Part shown: piece by piece, positions 7,799 through 16,401 of the stretch | How the letters are laid out: the number at the start of each line of letters is the position of its first letter | Position numbering within the stretch: the stretch's first letter is position 1 | Source: Austwickia sp039812465 | GTDB taxonomy: Bacteria > Actinomycetota > Actinomycetes > Actinomycetales > Dermatophilaceae | Reading direction: 5' to 3' | DNA length: 64,000 nucleotides | Assembly: GCA_039812465.1 (NCBI GenBank) | Contig: JBDIAS010000001.1 | Location: 20,913-84,912 of the forward strand | Translations under genes and position numbers: made by a program | Notes under the pieces: model-generated | Databases searched by the model: none | Seen by the model: the letters and a program-made list of their open reading frames with translations, nothing else | What the model was told of the DNA's origin: nothing

Positions 7799-8878
7799 TC
7801 ACCCCGCGTCCGAGACCAGGACGGCCCCGAGATCGTAGGCGGTCGCCCGCTCGATCTGCTCCAGCGTGCACGAGCGCGGCTCGCGGTCGGGCCGCCAGCG
7901 CAGGAAGGTCACGGCGTGCCGGAAGCGCACCCCCTCCAGCTGGTCGAAGGCCACCTCCACGACGAGCTCCGGGCGCAGCGGGACGTACCCGACGTCCTTG
8001 GACGAGCTGAACCGGGACCGGTCGGTCTCCGCGTGCGCGACGGCCCCCTCGTCGTCGCGGACGACAAGCGGTTCCAGGAGCGCGATCAGCTCCCGGCGCA
8101 TCGCCGCCGTGAAGGCGCCGATGCCGCCGACGTTGCGCAGTTGCCCGCCATCGTCGTAGAGGCCGAGCAGCAGCGACCCGACGCCGGTCCCGGAGGTGTG
8201 GACGCGGTAGCCGACGACCACCGCCTCCGCGGTGCGCTTGTGCTTCACCTTCAGCATCGTGCGCTTCCCGGGGGCGTACGGCGCCGCCCACGGCTTGGCC
8301 ACGATCCCATCCAGGCCCGCGCCCTCGAACCGCTCGAACCAGGCCACCGCCTCGTCGCGATCCCTGCTGAGGCGGGTCACGTGCAGGCCGCTGGTCGCCG
8401 GCCACCCGGCGCCTAGCTCCTCGAGCGCGGCTCGGCGAGCCTCGAACGGCTCCTCCAGCAGCCCCGCGTCGCCGAGCGCCAGCAGATCGAAGGCGACGAA
8501 CTCCGCGGGCGTCTCCCGGGACAGGCGCTGCACGCGCGACGCGGCCGGGTGGATCCGCGCGCTGATCGCCTCCCACGACAGGCGCTGTGCCCCGGGCGGC
8601 CCGACCCGTACGACCAGCTCCCCGTCGATCGCGCACCGCTGCGGCAGCGTCGCGCGCGCGGCGTCGACCACCTCGGGGAAGTAACGGGTGAGCGGCCGTT
8701 TGCCGCGGCTCGCCAGCTCCACCTCGTCGCCGTCCCTCAGGACGAGGCAGCGGAACCCGTCCCACTTCGGCTCGAACGCTAGCCCGCCCGCCACCGCGTC
8801 GGGATCGGGCACGTCCGCGACGGCCTTGGCCAGCATCGGCACGAGCGGCAGCGGCAGGGGCAGGTCCATGCCGGCCAT
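7799..8878 (-). CDS. ATP-dependent DNA ligase (LigC/LigD ligase type)
   Basis: A 359-residue ligase. Lys38 in FEPKWDGFR is the adenylated lysine of motif I; SRGKRPLTRYFPEV, AIDGELVV, FVAFDLLALG and LDGIVAKPW are motifs Ia to IV, and MLKVKHKRTAEAVVVGYR is motif V. The OB-fold follows. Length and motifs match the single-domain ligases (LigC) of mycobacteria. ATG 8878 has AGGTGG seven bases upstream. It starts 27 bp from a divergent hydrolase gene. The same frame stays open far upstream to 10672, but that part is antisense to the hydrolase and is not coding. Confidence 0.92.
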   Translation of the reverse strand: MAGMDLPLPLPLVPMLAKAVADVPDPDAVAGGLAFEPKWDGFRCLVLRDGDEVELASRGKRPLTRYFPEVVDAARATLPQRCAIDGELVVRVGPPGAQRLSWEAISARIHPAASRVQRLSRETPAEFVAFDLLALGDAGLLEEPFEARRAALEELGAGWPATSGLHVTRLSRDRDEAVAWFERFEGAGLDGIVAKPWAAPYAPGKRTMLKVKHKRTAEAVVVGYRVHTSGTGVGSLLLGLYDDGGQLRNVGGIGAFTAAMRRELIALLEPLVVRDDEGAVAHAETDRSRFSSSKDVGYVPLRPELVVEVAFDQLEGVRFRHAVTFLRWRPDREPRSCTLEQIERATAYDLGAVLVSDAG

Positions 8879-8905
8879 TCTCGCGCCACCTGTCACGATG
8901 AACGC

Positions 8906-10096
8906 GTGGCAGGGGGGCGATGGCGAACGGCCGCGGGGGTGGCGGTCGCGACGACGGGCGTGGGCTGGGTCGCGTCGGCCGGCTGCGTCGGGCTCGCGGC
9001 GTACGTGCTGCGCCGGCTCACCTCCCCCGAGGAGCGGGCTGACGACGTGGTCGTGTACGAGGTCCGGGGCGCGGACGCCGAGGGCGGCCCCGCGGTGGTC
9101 CTGACCGTCACGGAGGAGACGACCGCACCGGGTCGCTACGGACTGTGGCTGCAGGGCGGCGCGGGGCACGCGCGCGTGGGCGAGGTGCGCGCCGTCGACG
9201 CGGCCGCGGGCGAGGTGACCCGGGAGCTGCTGGGGGTGGACGCCGGACGGTTGGAGCCGGGCTCCGCCCGCTGGAACATCTACCACCACGGCGCCCCGCC
9301 GGACGTCTCGCTGGGCCTGGCGTACGAGCCCGTGTGCGTCCCGGGCGAACTCGGCGACTACCCGGGCTGGTGGGTGCCGGGCGACCCCGACGGCCCGTTG
9401 GCCGGTCAGGGTCGCTGCGCGATCCTGGTGCACGGCCGCGGCGCCAGGCTGCACGAGTGCCTGCGCGGGGTGGGGGTCGCGGCCCGCCTCGGGATCGCGA
9501 GCCTGGTCTGCAGCTACCGCAACGACGAGGGCGCGCCGGCCAGCCCGGACGGGCGGTACGGGCTCGGGCTGTCGGAATGGCGCGACGTGGACGCAGCGAT
9601 GGAGTACGCCGTCTCGCGCGGCGCCGCCGGGTTCGACCTCTTCGGCTGGTCCATGGGGGGAGCGACCGTGCTCCAGGCCACCACGCGCTCGCGGCACGCC
9701 CACCGGATCCGCCACGTGGTGCTGGACGCCCCCGTGATCGACTGGGCGGACGTGCTGGCACACCACGTGACGCTCGGCCGGATCCCGGTGGCGATCGCCC
9801 GGCTGGCCCCGCACGTCCTCCGCTCGCGCGCCGCCGGGCGGCTCGTCGGCGTCGAGGGGCCGGTCGACCTGTCCCGGGCCGACTGGGTCGCTCGCAGCGA
9901 CGAGCTGAGCCACCCGGTCCTCCTGATTCATTCCATCGACGACGAATTCGTGCCCGTGGGCCCGTCGCTGGACGTGGCCGCGGCGCGGCCGGACCTGATC
10001 AGATTCGAACGTTGGGCCGGCGCCCGGCACACCCAGGAGTGGAACACCGACCCGGATCGCTGGGAGCGGCTCGTCGCCGAGTTCCTCGCTGGCTGA
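8906..10096 (+). CDS. Alpha/beta hydrolase with N-terminal membrane anchor
   Basis: A 396-residue protein. Residues 7-30 form a hydrophobic segment (an uncleaved anchor or signal). The hydrolase core has LVHGRGA as the oxyanion loop, nucleophile Ser249 in LFGWSMGG, an acid in LLIHSIDDEFVP and the catalytic His in GARHTQEWN. This predicts a membrane-attached serine esterase or peptidase. The substrate cannot be read from sequence. It starts at GTG 8906, divergent from the DNA ligase, with no clear ribosome-binding site. Confidence 0.82.
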   Translation: MAGGRWRTAAGVAVATTGVGWVASAGCVGLAAYVLRRLTSPEERADDVVVYEVRGADAEGGPAVVLTVTEETTAPGRYGLWLQGGAGHARVGEVRAVDAAAGEVTRELLGVDAGRLEPGSARWNIYHHGAPPDVSLGLAYEPVCVPGELGDYPGWWVPGDPDGPLAGQGRCAILVHGRGARLHECLRGVGVAARLGIASLVCSYRNDEGAPASPDGRYGLGLSEWRDVDAAMEYAVSRGAAGFDLFGWSMGGATVLQATTRSRHAHRIRHVVLDAPVIDWADVLAHHVTLGRIPVAIARLAPHVLRSRAAGRLVGVEGPVDLSRADWVARSDELSHPVLLIHSIDDEFVPVGPSLDVAAARPDLIRFERWAGARHTQEWNTDPDRWERLVAEFLAG

Positions 10097-10249
10097 AGGC
10101 GTGCCGTCGTTCTCCCGATCCGACCAGCAGCGTCCCGATCTCTGCTCCTCGTTGTTGTCGACGCCGCGTCGGAAACAACTAACACCACCCGAGGACACCG
10201 TCCAAGTGATGTATTCGGTGCGGTGAATGTCCCCGGAGAGGTGTGCGTG

Positions 10250-10265
10250 TTGCACTGCGGTGCAA
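10250..10265. promoter_or_regulatory. Inverted repeat directly upstream of ppk2
   Basis: TTGCAC and GTGCAA flank a four-base spacer, ending nine bases before the ATG at 10275. It overlaps the position where a ribosome-binding site would lie, so it could be an operator or a translation-blocking hairpin. No second copy was noticed. Confidence 0.4.
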
Positions 10266-10274
10266 AGATGTCCC

Positions 10275-11414
10275 ATGGGCAAAAAGAAGAAGAAGGGCAA
10301 GCAGAAGGACGATGACGGTTCGGCGGCGGCACTCGACGCCGTGACCGACGCGCCGGAGCCGACCCCGACGCCGCCCGACGGCCCTGCGAGGAAGAAGACG
10401 AAGGGGAAGCGGGCGAAGAAGACCGACGCGCCTCCCGGGGAGGCGGCCGACGCAAACCCCGTTCCTGCGACCGGCGTGACCCCCCTCGTCGTGGTCGAGT
10501 CGGCGCCGGCGGATTCGGGAGAACCCGCGCCGACGAAGCGCTCGAAGGAACCGGACCACCCGCGCGCGTCCGAGGATCTGACCGAGGCCATCCGGGAGGC
10601 GCTCCGGATGCGGCCGGGGCTGCAGCTCACGGACATCGACCCCTCCGGCACCCCTGCCTTCGACGGGGACAAGAAGGACGCCGAGGCGGTGATGGCCGAC
10701 CGGGCCGACGAGATCGCCGACTGGCAGGAACGGCTCTACGCCGAGTCGAAGGAGGGTGGCACGCGCAGCCTGCTCCTGGTCGTGCAGGGCATGGACACCT
10801 CGGGCAAGGGCGGCATCATGCGCCACGTCGTCGGCCTGCTGGACCCGCAGGGCGTGGATATCACCGCGTTCAAGGCCCCGACCAAGGAGGAGCGCTCGCA
10901 CCCGTTCCTCTGGCGCATTCGCCGGGCGCTGCCCGCGCCGGGCAAGGTGGGCGTCTTCGACCGATCCCAGTACGAGGACGTGCTCATCGTCCGCGTGCGG
11001 AACCTCGTGCCGAGCTCCACCTGGAGCCGCCGTTACGGGCAGATCAACACCTTCGAGCAGACGACGGTCCGCCAGGGCACCGCGATCGCCAAGGTGATGC
11101 TCCACATCAGCAGCGAGGAACAGAAGCGGCGCCTGGGCGAGCGCCTGGCACGCCCCGACAAGTACTGGAAGTTCAACCCCGGGGACGTCGACGAGCGCGC
11201 CCACTGGGACGATTACCAGGTCGCCTACCAGGCCGTCCTGGATCGAACGAACACGCAGCACGCACCCTGGTACGTCGTGCCCGCGAACGAGAAGTGGTAC
11301 GCGCGCCTGGCGGTGCAGCACATCCTCCTGGGCGAGCTACGCGCCCTGAACCCCCAGTGGCCGGCGGCAAGGTTCGACGTCGCCGAGCAGCAGGCGCGCC
11401 TCGCGGCCACCTGA
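10275..11414 (+). CDS. ppk2: Polyphosphate kinase 2 family protein
   Basis: A 379-residue protein. Residues 1-95 are a Lys/Ala/Pro-rich disordered extension starting GKKKKKGKQK. The PPK2 domain follows: Walker A GMDTSGKGG near residue 175, lid region FKAPTKEERSHPFLWRI, Walker B VGVFDRSQYEDVL and the YWKFNPGD segment. The family transfers phosphate between polyphosphate and nucleotides; the single-domain class usually makes ATP or GTP from polyphosphate. The lysine-rich tail is unusual and could bind polyphosphate or nucleic acid (inference). The ATG lies just after an inverted repeat, with no strong Shine-Dalgarno sequence. Confidence 0.93.
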   Translation: MGKKKKKGKQKDDDGSAAALDAVTDAPEPTPTPPDGPARKKTKGKRAKKTDAPPGEAADANPVPATGVTPLVVVESAPADSGEPAPTKRSKEPDHPRASEDLTEAIREALRMRPGLQLTDIDPSGTPAFDGDKKDAEAVMADRADEIADWQERLYAESKEGGTRSLLLVVQGMDTSGKGGIMRHVVGLLDPQGVDITAFKAPTKEERSHPFLWRIRRALPAPGKVGVFDRSQYEDVLIVRVRNLVPSSTWSRRYGQINTFEQTTVRQGTAIAKVMLHISSEEQKRRLGERLARPDKYWKFNPGDVDERAHWDDYQVAYQAVLDRTNTQHAPWYVVPANEKWYARLAVQHILLGELRALNPQWPAARFDVAEQQARLAAT

Positions 11415-11444
11415 CACGCGCGCCACGCGGGGCTCAGCCGAGGG

Positions 11445-13745
11445 CTACACGCTCTTCCCGGACTCTGGAGCGTCCTTCGAGTCCTTGGTGTCTTTAGCGT
11501 CCTTGGTGTCCTTGGTGTCCCGGGGAGAGTGTTCGGAGCCGCCGACGCGGGCTCCCGGAAGGTCCGCGGACGCCGCGTGTTCGGCAGCCGCCGTGTCCGC
11601 CTCGTCCTCCGGCTCGGGCGCGCTGGTGCTCTGCAGGACCAGCACCGAGCGGCCCTCGACCGGCACGATGTCGCCGGGGGAGAGCAGCTCGTCGTCGCGG
11701 TCGGGCAGTCCGGTGGACAGCGCCGTGTTGATCGCGACGCGCCACCGGCTGGTGAAGTCCTCGACGGGGTCGGGGATCGTGAAGTCCACGGACTCGTAGT
11801 GGGCGTTGAACATGAGGATGAAGTCGTCGTCCACGACGCGGCGCCCCAGCGAATCGGGGGCGTGGATCCCGTCGCCGTTGAGGAAGACGGCCAGGGTCCG
11901 GGCGAACCCGGCCGCCCAGTCCTCCTCCTCCATCTCCTCGCCGTCGACCGCGATCCACACGATGTCGCGCAGCTCGGACTCGCCGCCGTGGTCGGCGCTC
12001 CCCTTGAAGAAGCGGCGCCGGCGAAAGACGGGGTGCTGCATCCGCAGGGCGATCAGCGCGGAGGTGAAGTCCAGCATGTGCTGCTGGTCGCGGGTGAGCT
12101 CCCAGTCGATCCAGGAGAGCTCGTTGTCCTGGCAGTAGACGTTGTTGTTGCCGTCCTGGGAGCGGCCCAGCTCGTCGCCGTGCGCCAGCATCGGCACGCC
12201 CTGGCTGAGCATGAGCGTGGTCAGCATGTTGCGGGCCTGGCGGCGGCGGAGGGCCCGGATGTCGACGTCGTCGGTGGGCCCCTCGGCGCCGCAGTTCCAG
12301 GAGCGGTTGTGCGACTCGCCGTCGCCGCCGCCCTCCCCGTTGGCCTCGTTGTGCTTCTCGTTGTAGGACACCAGGTCCCGCAGGGTGAACCCGTCGTGGG
12401 CCACGATGAAGTTGATCGACGCGATCGGGCGGCGCCCGGAGTGCTCGTACAAGTCCGACGACCCGGTGAGCCGGGAGGCGAACTCGGACAGCGTCGCGTC
12501 CTCACCGCGCCAGTAATCGCGCACGGTGTCGCGGTACTTGCCGTTCCACTCCGTCCACAGCGGCGGGAAGTTGCCGACCTGGTAGCCGCCGTCGCCGAGG
12601 TCCCAGGGCTCCGCGATGAGCTTGACCTGGCTGATGATCGGATCCTGCTGGATCAGATCGAAGAACGCGCTCAGCTTGTCGACCTCGTGGAACTGGCGGG
12701 CCAGGGTCGCGGCGAGGTCGAACCGGAAGCCGTCGACGTGCATCTCCGTGACCCAGTACCGCAGCGAGTCCATGATCAGCTGGAGGACGTGCGGGTTGCG
12801 CATCAGGAGGCTGTTGCCGGTCCCGGTGGTGTCGTAGTAGTGCTCCTTGGCGTCGTCGACGAGTCGGTAATAGGCCGCGTTGTCGATGCCGCGGAAGCAC
12901 AGGGTGGGGCCCATCTCGTTGCCCTCGGCCGTGTGGTTGTAGACCACGTCGAGGATGACCTCGATGTCCGCGTCGTGCAGGGCCTTGACCATCGCCTTGA
13001 ACTCCGTCACCTGCTGCCCGAGCGTGCCGGTGGAGGCGTACTCGTTGTGCGGGGCGAGGAAGCCGATCGTGTTGTAGCCCCAGTAGTTGCGCAGCCCCTT
13101 CTCCAACAGGTGGCTGTCCTGGACGAACTGGTGGACCGGCAGCAGCTCGATCGCGGTGACCCCGAGGGACTTGAGGTGGGCGATGATCGACGGGTGGGCG
13201 ATCGCGGCGTACGTCCCGCGCGTCTGCTCGGGGACGTCGGGGTGGCGCATCGTGAGGCCCTTCACATGGGCCTCGTAGATCACCGACTCGTGGTACTCGT
13301 GCCGCGGCGGACGCTCGTGTCCCCAGTCGAAGAAGGGGTTGACCACGACCGAGACCATGGTGTGCCCGAGCGAGTCGTCGTCATTGAACTCGTTCTGCGC
13401 GTCGAAGCGGTAGGAGAACAGGGACTCGTCCCCGGCGCTCTCCCCGTGGATCGCCTTCGCGTACGGATCCAGGAGCAGCTTGGAAGGGTTGCAGCGGTGC
13501 CCGTGCGCCGGGTCGTACGGTCCGTGGACGCGAAACCCGTAGCGCTGACCCGGTTGCAGGGCGGGCACGTAACCGTGCCACACGTAGCCGTCCACCTCGG
13601 TGAGCTCGACGCGTTCCTCCGCGCCGTCCTCGTCGATCAGGCAGAGCTCGACGCGCTCGGCCACCTCTGAGAAGAGCGCGAAGTTGACGCCGGTCCCGTC
13701 ATAGGTGGCGCCGAGCGGATAGGGCCGTCCCGGCCAGATGTCCAT
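11445..13745 (-). CDS. glgX: Glycogen debranching enzyme GlgX
   Basis: A 766-residue GH13 enzyme that hydrolyses alpha-1,6 branches of phosphorylase-trimmed glycogen. An N-terminal CBM48-type domain (residues 8-120) precedes the barrel. The catalytic residues are Asp343 (DGFRFDLA), Glu379 (LIAEPWDLG) and Asp451 (VAHDGFT). The last 60 residues leave the family: an acidic linker, then a repeat of Asp-Thr-Lys type triplets encoded by short DNA repeats (about 11480-11520). ATG 13745 has AAAGG about ten bases upstream; the open frame beyond it lies under the tRNA promoter and is not coding. Confidence 0.94.
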   Translation of the reverse strand: MDIWPGRPYPLGATYDGTGVNFALFSEVAERVELCLIDEDGAEERVELTEVDGYVWHGYVPALQPGQRYGFRVHGPYDPAHGHRCNPSKLLLDPYAKAIHGESAGDESLFSYRFDAQNEFNDDDSLGHTMVSVVVNPFFDWGHERPPRHEYHESVIYEAHVKGLTMRHPDVPEQTRGTYAAIAHPSIIAHLKSLGVTAIELLPVHQFVQDSHLLEKGLRNYWGYNTIGFLAPHNEYASTGTLGQQVTEFKAMVKALHDADIEVILDVVYNHTAEGNEMGPTLCFRGIDNAAYYRLVDDAKEHYYDTTGTGNSLLMRNPHVLQLIMDSLRYWVTEMHVDGFRFDLAATLARQFHEVDKLSAFFDLIQQDPIISQVKLIAEPWDLGDGGYQVGNFPPLWTEWNGKYRDTVRDYWRGEDATLSEFASRLTGSSDLYEHSGRRPIASINFIVAHDGFTLRDLVSYNEKHNEANGEGGGDGESHNRSWNCGAEGPTDDVDIRALRRRQARNMLTTLMLSQGVPMLAHGDELGRSQDGNNNVYCQDNELSWIDWELTRDQQHMLDFTSALIALRMQHPVFRRRRFFKGSADHGGESELRDIVWIAVDGEEMEEEDWAAGFARTLAVFLNGDGIHAPDSLGRRVVDDDFILMFNAHYESVDFTIPDPVEDFTSRWRVAINTALSTGLPDRDDELLSPGDIVPVEGRSVLVLQSTSAPEPEDEADTAAAEHAASADLPGARVGGSEHSPRDTKDTKDAKDTKDSKDAPESGKSV

Positions 13746-13936
13746 GGGCAATCGCCTTTCTCGATGCTGGCGCCCGAGGTCGTGCGCGGCCTCGGGCGCT
13801 GTCGCGGCGCCGCCCTCCGCGCCCGCGGGCGAGCCGAACTCGTCGCGCCAGGAGGGATGCGCCGCGACCATACTGGCAGCACCGACCGACCGTTTTTTCG
13901 TCGGGGCGCGACCCCTGCTGAAGGGGTCGTCGCGAG

Positions 13937-13966
13937 TTGGACGAGGGGCGACGAATCCGTTAAGGT
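13937..13966 (+). promoter_or_regulatory. Likely promoter of the tRNA-Gly-Cys-Val cluster
   Basis: TTGGAC at 13937-13942 and TAAGGT at 13961-13966 are separated by 18 bp and lie about 35 bp before tRNA-Gly, as expected of a vegetative sigma-factor promoter. An inverted repeat CGACCCCT/AGGGGTCG (13909-13929) lies just upstream. Confidence 0.5.
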
Positions 13967-14000
13967 CGTGGGGCACGCCGGGGTTCCTCGGCAAGAGCAG

Positions 14001-14073
14001 GCGGACATAGCTCAGTTGGTAGAGCATCACCTTGCCAAGGTGAGGGTCGCGAGTTCGAGTCTCGTTGTCCGCT
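14001..14073 (+). tRNA. tRNA-Gly (anticodon GCC)
   Basis: The acceptor stem GCGGACA pairs with TGTCCGC. The anticodon stem TCACC/GGTGA encloses the loop TTGCCAA, giving anticodon GCC. The T-arm GCGAGTTCGAGTCTCGT is intact. The 3' CCA is not encoded. It is the first of three tRNAs in a row. Confidence 0.96.
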
Positions 14074-14119
14074 CGGTAGGCCTCTCGCAGGTCTGTCAGG
14101 AGGGTCCCGGAGCCCTCAC

Positions 14120-14190
14120 GGTGGAGTGGCCGAGAGGCGAGGCAACGGCCTGCAAAGCCGTGTACACGGGTTCAAATCCCGTCTCCACCT
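14120..14190 (+). tRNA. tRNA-Cys (anticodon GCA)
   Basis: The acceptor stem GGTGGAG pairs with CTCCACC. The anticodon stem ACGGC/GCCGT encloses CTGCAAA, giving anticodon GCA. The T-arm is CGGGTTCAAATCCCG. The 71-base length is usual for tRNA-Cys. The 3' CCA is not encoded. Confidence 0.96.
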
Positions 14191-14200
14191 CCACCCTCAT

Positions 14201-14277
14201 GGGCGATTGGCGCAGGTGGCTAGCGCGCTTCCTTGACACGGAAGAGGTCACAGGTTCAAGTCCTGTATCGCCCACCA
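14201..14277 (+). tRNA. tRNA-Val (anticodon GAC)
   Basis: The acceptor stem GGGCGAT pairs with ATCGCCC. The anticodon stem CTTCC/GGAAG encloses TTGACAC, giving anticodon GAC. Unlike its two neighbours, the 3' CCA (14275-14277) is encoded. Confidence 0.96.
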
Positions 14278-14280
14278 TCG

Positions 14281-14325
14281 AGAACGGCCCCTGACCAGCG
14301 GAGACGCTGAGTCAGGGGCCGTTCT
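14281..14325 (+). terminator. Strong hairpin ending the tRNA cluster
   Basis: A perfect 15-bp stem (14281-14295 with 14311-14325) encloses a 15-base loop, four bases after the tRNA-Val CCA. No uridine tract follows, which is common in actinobacteria. It may also serve the converging GH13 gene that ends at 14358. Confidence 0.8.
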
Positions 14326-14357
14326 CGTGCGGGGCCGTTTTCGTGCGCGGGGAGGGC

Positions 14358-16130
14358 TTAGGCCGCCCGAGAGTAGATCAACACCGTGTACGGCGCGATC
14401 GACAGGCTGATGTGCGCGTCGAGGTCGTCCTCGGACTGCGGGTGCGCGTCCATGTCGTACGCTTCCTCGCCAGCGAAATCCTCACTGTACGACTGAGAGT
14501 CGGAGTTCAGGCGCAGGATCCAGCGACCGGCGTGCGGCATCCCGATCCGGTAGTGCTCGTAGGAGACGCTGGACAGGTTGACCACGACGACGGTGTCGTC
14601 GTCGGGCCCGCCGTCGGCCCACCGATGGAACGCGAGGACGTTGTTCTCCTCGTCGGCGTGGAAGACGTTGACGTGCTGGCCGGTCAGGCCCTTCGTCGTG
14701 CCGTCGAGGTTGCGCCGGAGCCGGATCAGGTCCCGGTAGAGGCGGACCACGCCGCGGTACTCCCGGTTCTGATCCCAGTCCAGCGGGACGTCGTCACGGA
14801 ACCACCCGCCCTGCAGGAACTCCTGCCCCTGGAAGAGCATCGGGATGCCCGGTGACGTCAGCGCCAGCGCGGCACCGGCCGTCGAGCGCTTCTGCGCGTA
14901 CCAGCCAGTGGGGTCGCCCTCGTCGATCTCGTGCGGCACCCGGGCCTGGCCGTTGGCGACCTCGTCGTGGGACTCGGTGTAGACGACCCGCTGGAACGCG
15001 TCCCCGTTGTAGATGGTCTCGACCGCTTCCCGGATCGAGGCCATGGACCGCCACGCATCCTCTGAGGCGATGACCGCCTCCCGCACGGGATGGACGAACG
15101 CGCCGTCCCACTGGGCGTGAAAGGCGGCCCCGTGGTCCTCGACCTGGGTGATGGTCGGGTTGCGATGCATGTCCTCGGCGATCGTGATGCGGCCCGGGAA
15201 CTGCTCGCGCACCGACAGGTTGATCCATCGCATGAGGTCCCAGCCCTCGGCGAGGTCGCGACCGGTGGCGTCGACGCTGCGGATGTAGGGCGTCATGTCG
15301 TAGCGCAGGCCGTCGAGGTGGTAGTCGTGCAGCCACATCATCGCGTTGCTGTGGATGAACCGCCGCACCTCCTCTCGGCCGTAGTCCGGCCGGGTGTCCC
15401 CCCAGGGTGTATTGGCTCGGTGGTCGTTGTAGAAGTAGATCCCGCCGAGGTCGTTCTCGCTCCACCCGTCGAAGCGCCACAGGTCCAGGTCGGAGGGTCC
15501 GAAGTGGTTGTAGACGACGTCCTGGATGACGGCGAGGCCGCGGGAGTGCGCCTCGCGTACGAACGTCTTCAGGGCGTCCGGCCCGCCGTAGCCCGACTCC
15601 ACGGCGAAGATGTGCGCGGGGTTGTAGCCCCACGACAGGTCCCCGGCGAACTCGGCGAGCGGCATGAGCTGGACCGCGTTGACGCCCAGCTTCAGCAGGT
15701 GGTCGAGCTTCTCCAACGCGAGCTCGAGCGTGCCGACCTCGTCGTCCCGCCGGCGGTAGAACGAGCCCACGTGCATCTCGTAGATGACCAGCTCGTGGTG
15801 GTGGGGGATCGCGAAGTCGTCACCCTGCCAGTCGAAAGCGCCGTGATCGTAGATGACGCCGTTCCCGACGGAGCTGGTGACCTGCAAGGCGTACGGGTCG
15901 ATCCGATGCAGCAGCTGCTCGCCGTTCTTGAGGACGAACTTGTACTCCTGCCCCGGTGCTGCCTTGGAGACCTCGCCGTACCAGTGACCGTTGCCCTCGC
16001 TCGCCAGCTCGTCCGCCGTATCCGACCAGGCGTTGAAATCGCCGGTCACCCACACCCGCTCGGCGTGCGGCGCCCACACCCGGAAGGCGACTCCTCCTGA
16101 GAAGGGGATCGCTCCCATGCCTTCGACCAC
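14358..16130 (-). CDS. GH13 glucan branching enzyme-like protein with N-terminal CBM48 domain
   Basis: A 590-residue alpha-amylase superfamily protein. The N-terminal domain (FRVWAPHAERVWVTGDFNAW) is the glycogen-binding type found in GlgB and TreZ. Barrel motifs are DVVYNHFG, nucleophile Asp in LDGLRYDMTPYI, acid Glu in ITIAEDMHRNP and TESHDEVANG. The most likely role is alpha-1,4-glucan branching; a trehalose-forming or amylase activity is not excluded because the motif around the nucleophile is not the usual GlgB form. GTG 16130 is preferred (AAGGGAG, 16137-16143) over ATG 16118. With glgX it brackets the tRNA cluster. Confidence 0.8.
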   Translation of the reverse strand: MVEGMGAIPFSGGVAFRVWAPHAERVWVTGDFNAWSDTADELASEGNGHWYGEVSKAAPGQEYKFVLKNGEQLLHRIDPYALQVTSSVGNGVIYDHGAFDWQGDDFAIPHHHELVIYEMHVGSFYRRRDDEVGTLELALEKLDHLLKLGVNAVQLMPLAEFAGDLSWGYNPAHIFAVESGYGGPDALKTFVREAHSRGLAVIQDVVYNHFGPSDLDLWRFDGWSENDLGGIYFYNDHRANTPWGDTRPDYGREEVRRFIHSNAMMWLHDYHLDGLRYDMTPYIRSVDATGRDLAEGWDLMRWINLSVREQFPGRITIAEDMHRNPTITQVEDHGAAFHAQWDGAFVHPVREAVIASEDAWRSMASIREAVETIYNGDAFQRVVYTESHDEVANGQARVPHEIDEGDPTGWYAQKRSTAGAALALTSPGIPMLFQGQEFLQGGWFRDDVPLDWDQNREYRGVVRLYRDLIRLRRNLDGTTKGLTGQHVNVFHADEENNVLAFHRWADGGPDDDTVVVVNLSSVSYEHYRIGMPHAGRWILRLNSDSQSYSEDFAGEEAYDMDAHPQSEDDLDAHISLSIAPYTVLIYSRAA

Positions 16131-16350
16131 GTCGAACTCCCTTCGATCCCGGCCCACCGACGACGGGTGGGGCGCGACGAACGCTACCGGCCCCGAATGG
16201 TCCCGTACGTCGCCTTCGCGCGAATGGCCTCGTACGCCGCCTTCGGGCGGAGCCGCCATCAGCGCGACCCGAGGGCGAACGGCGCGGGTCGACCGCGATG
16301 AACGCGCGTCCAGGCGGTTGACTTTGGCAGCCTCGACCCTAGAGTTATCT

Positions 16351-16364
16351 ACCAAATGTTCGTT
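16351..16364. promoter_or_regulatory. PaaR-type TetR operator candidate before paaG
   Basis: ACCAAATGTTCGTT matches 11 of 14 positions of the palindrome ACCGAACGTTCGGT found at other promoters here. It is followed at once by an extra half-site TTCGGT. It lies 38 bp before the paaG start. Confidence 0.55.
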
Positions 16365-16401
16365 CGGTATCCGGTCGTGGGCCGGACGCGAGGAGGACCG
16401 C

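Noticed and set aside
8879..10672. An open minus-strand frame continuous with the DNA ligase, which would give a 957-residue protein
   Set aside because: The part beyond 8878 is antisense to a hydrolase with a complete catalytic triad and to ppk2, and resembles no family. High-GC third-position bias explains the open frame.
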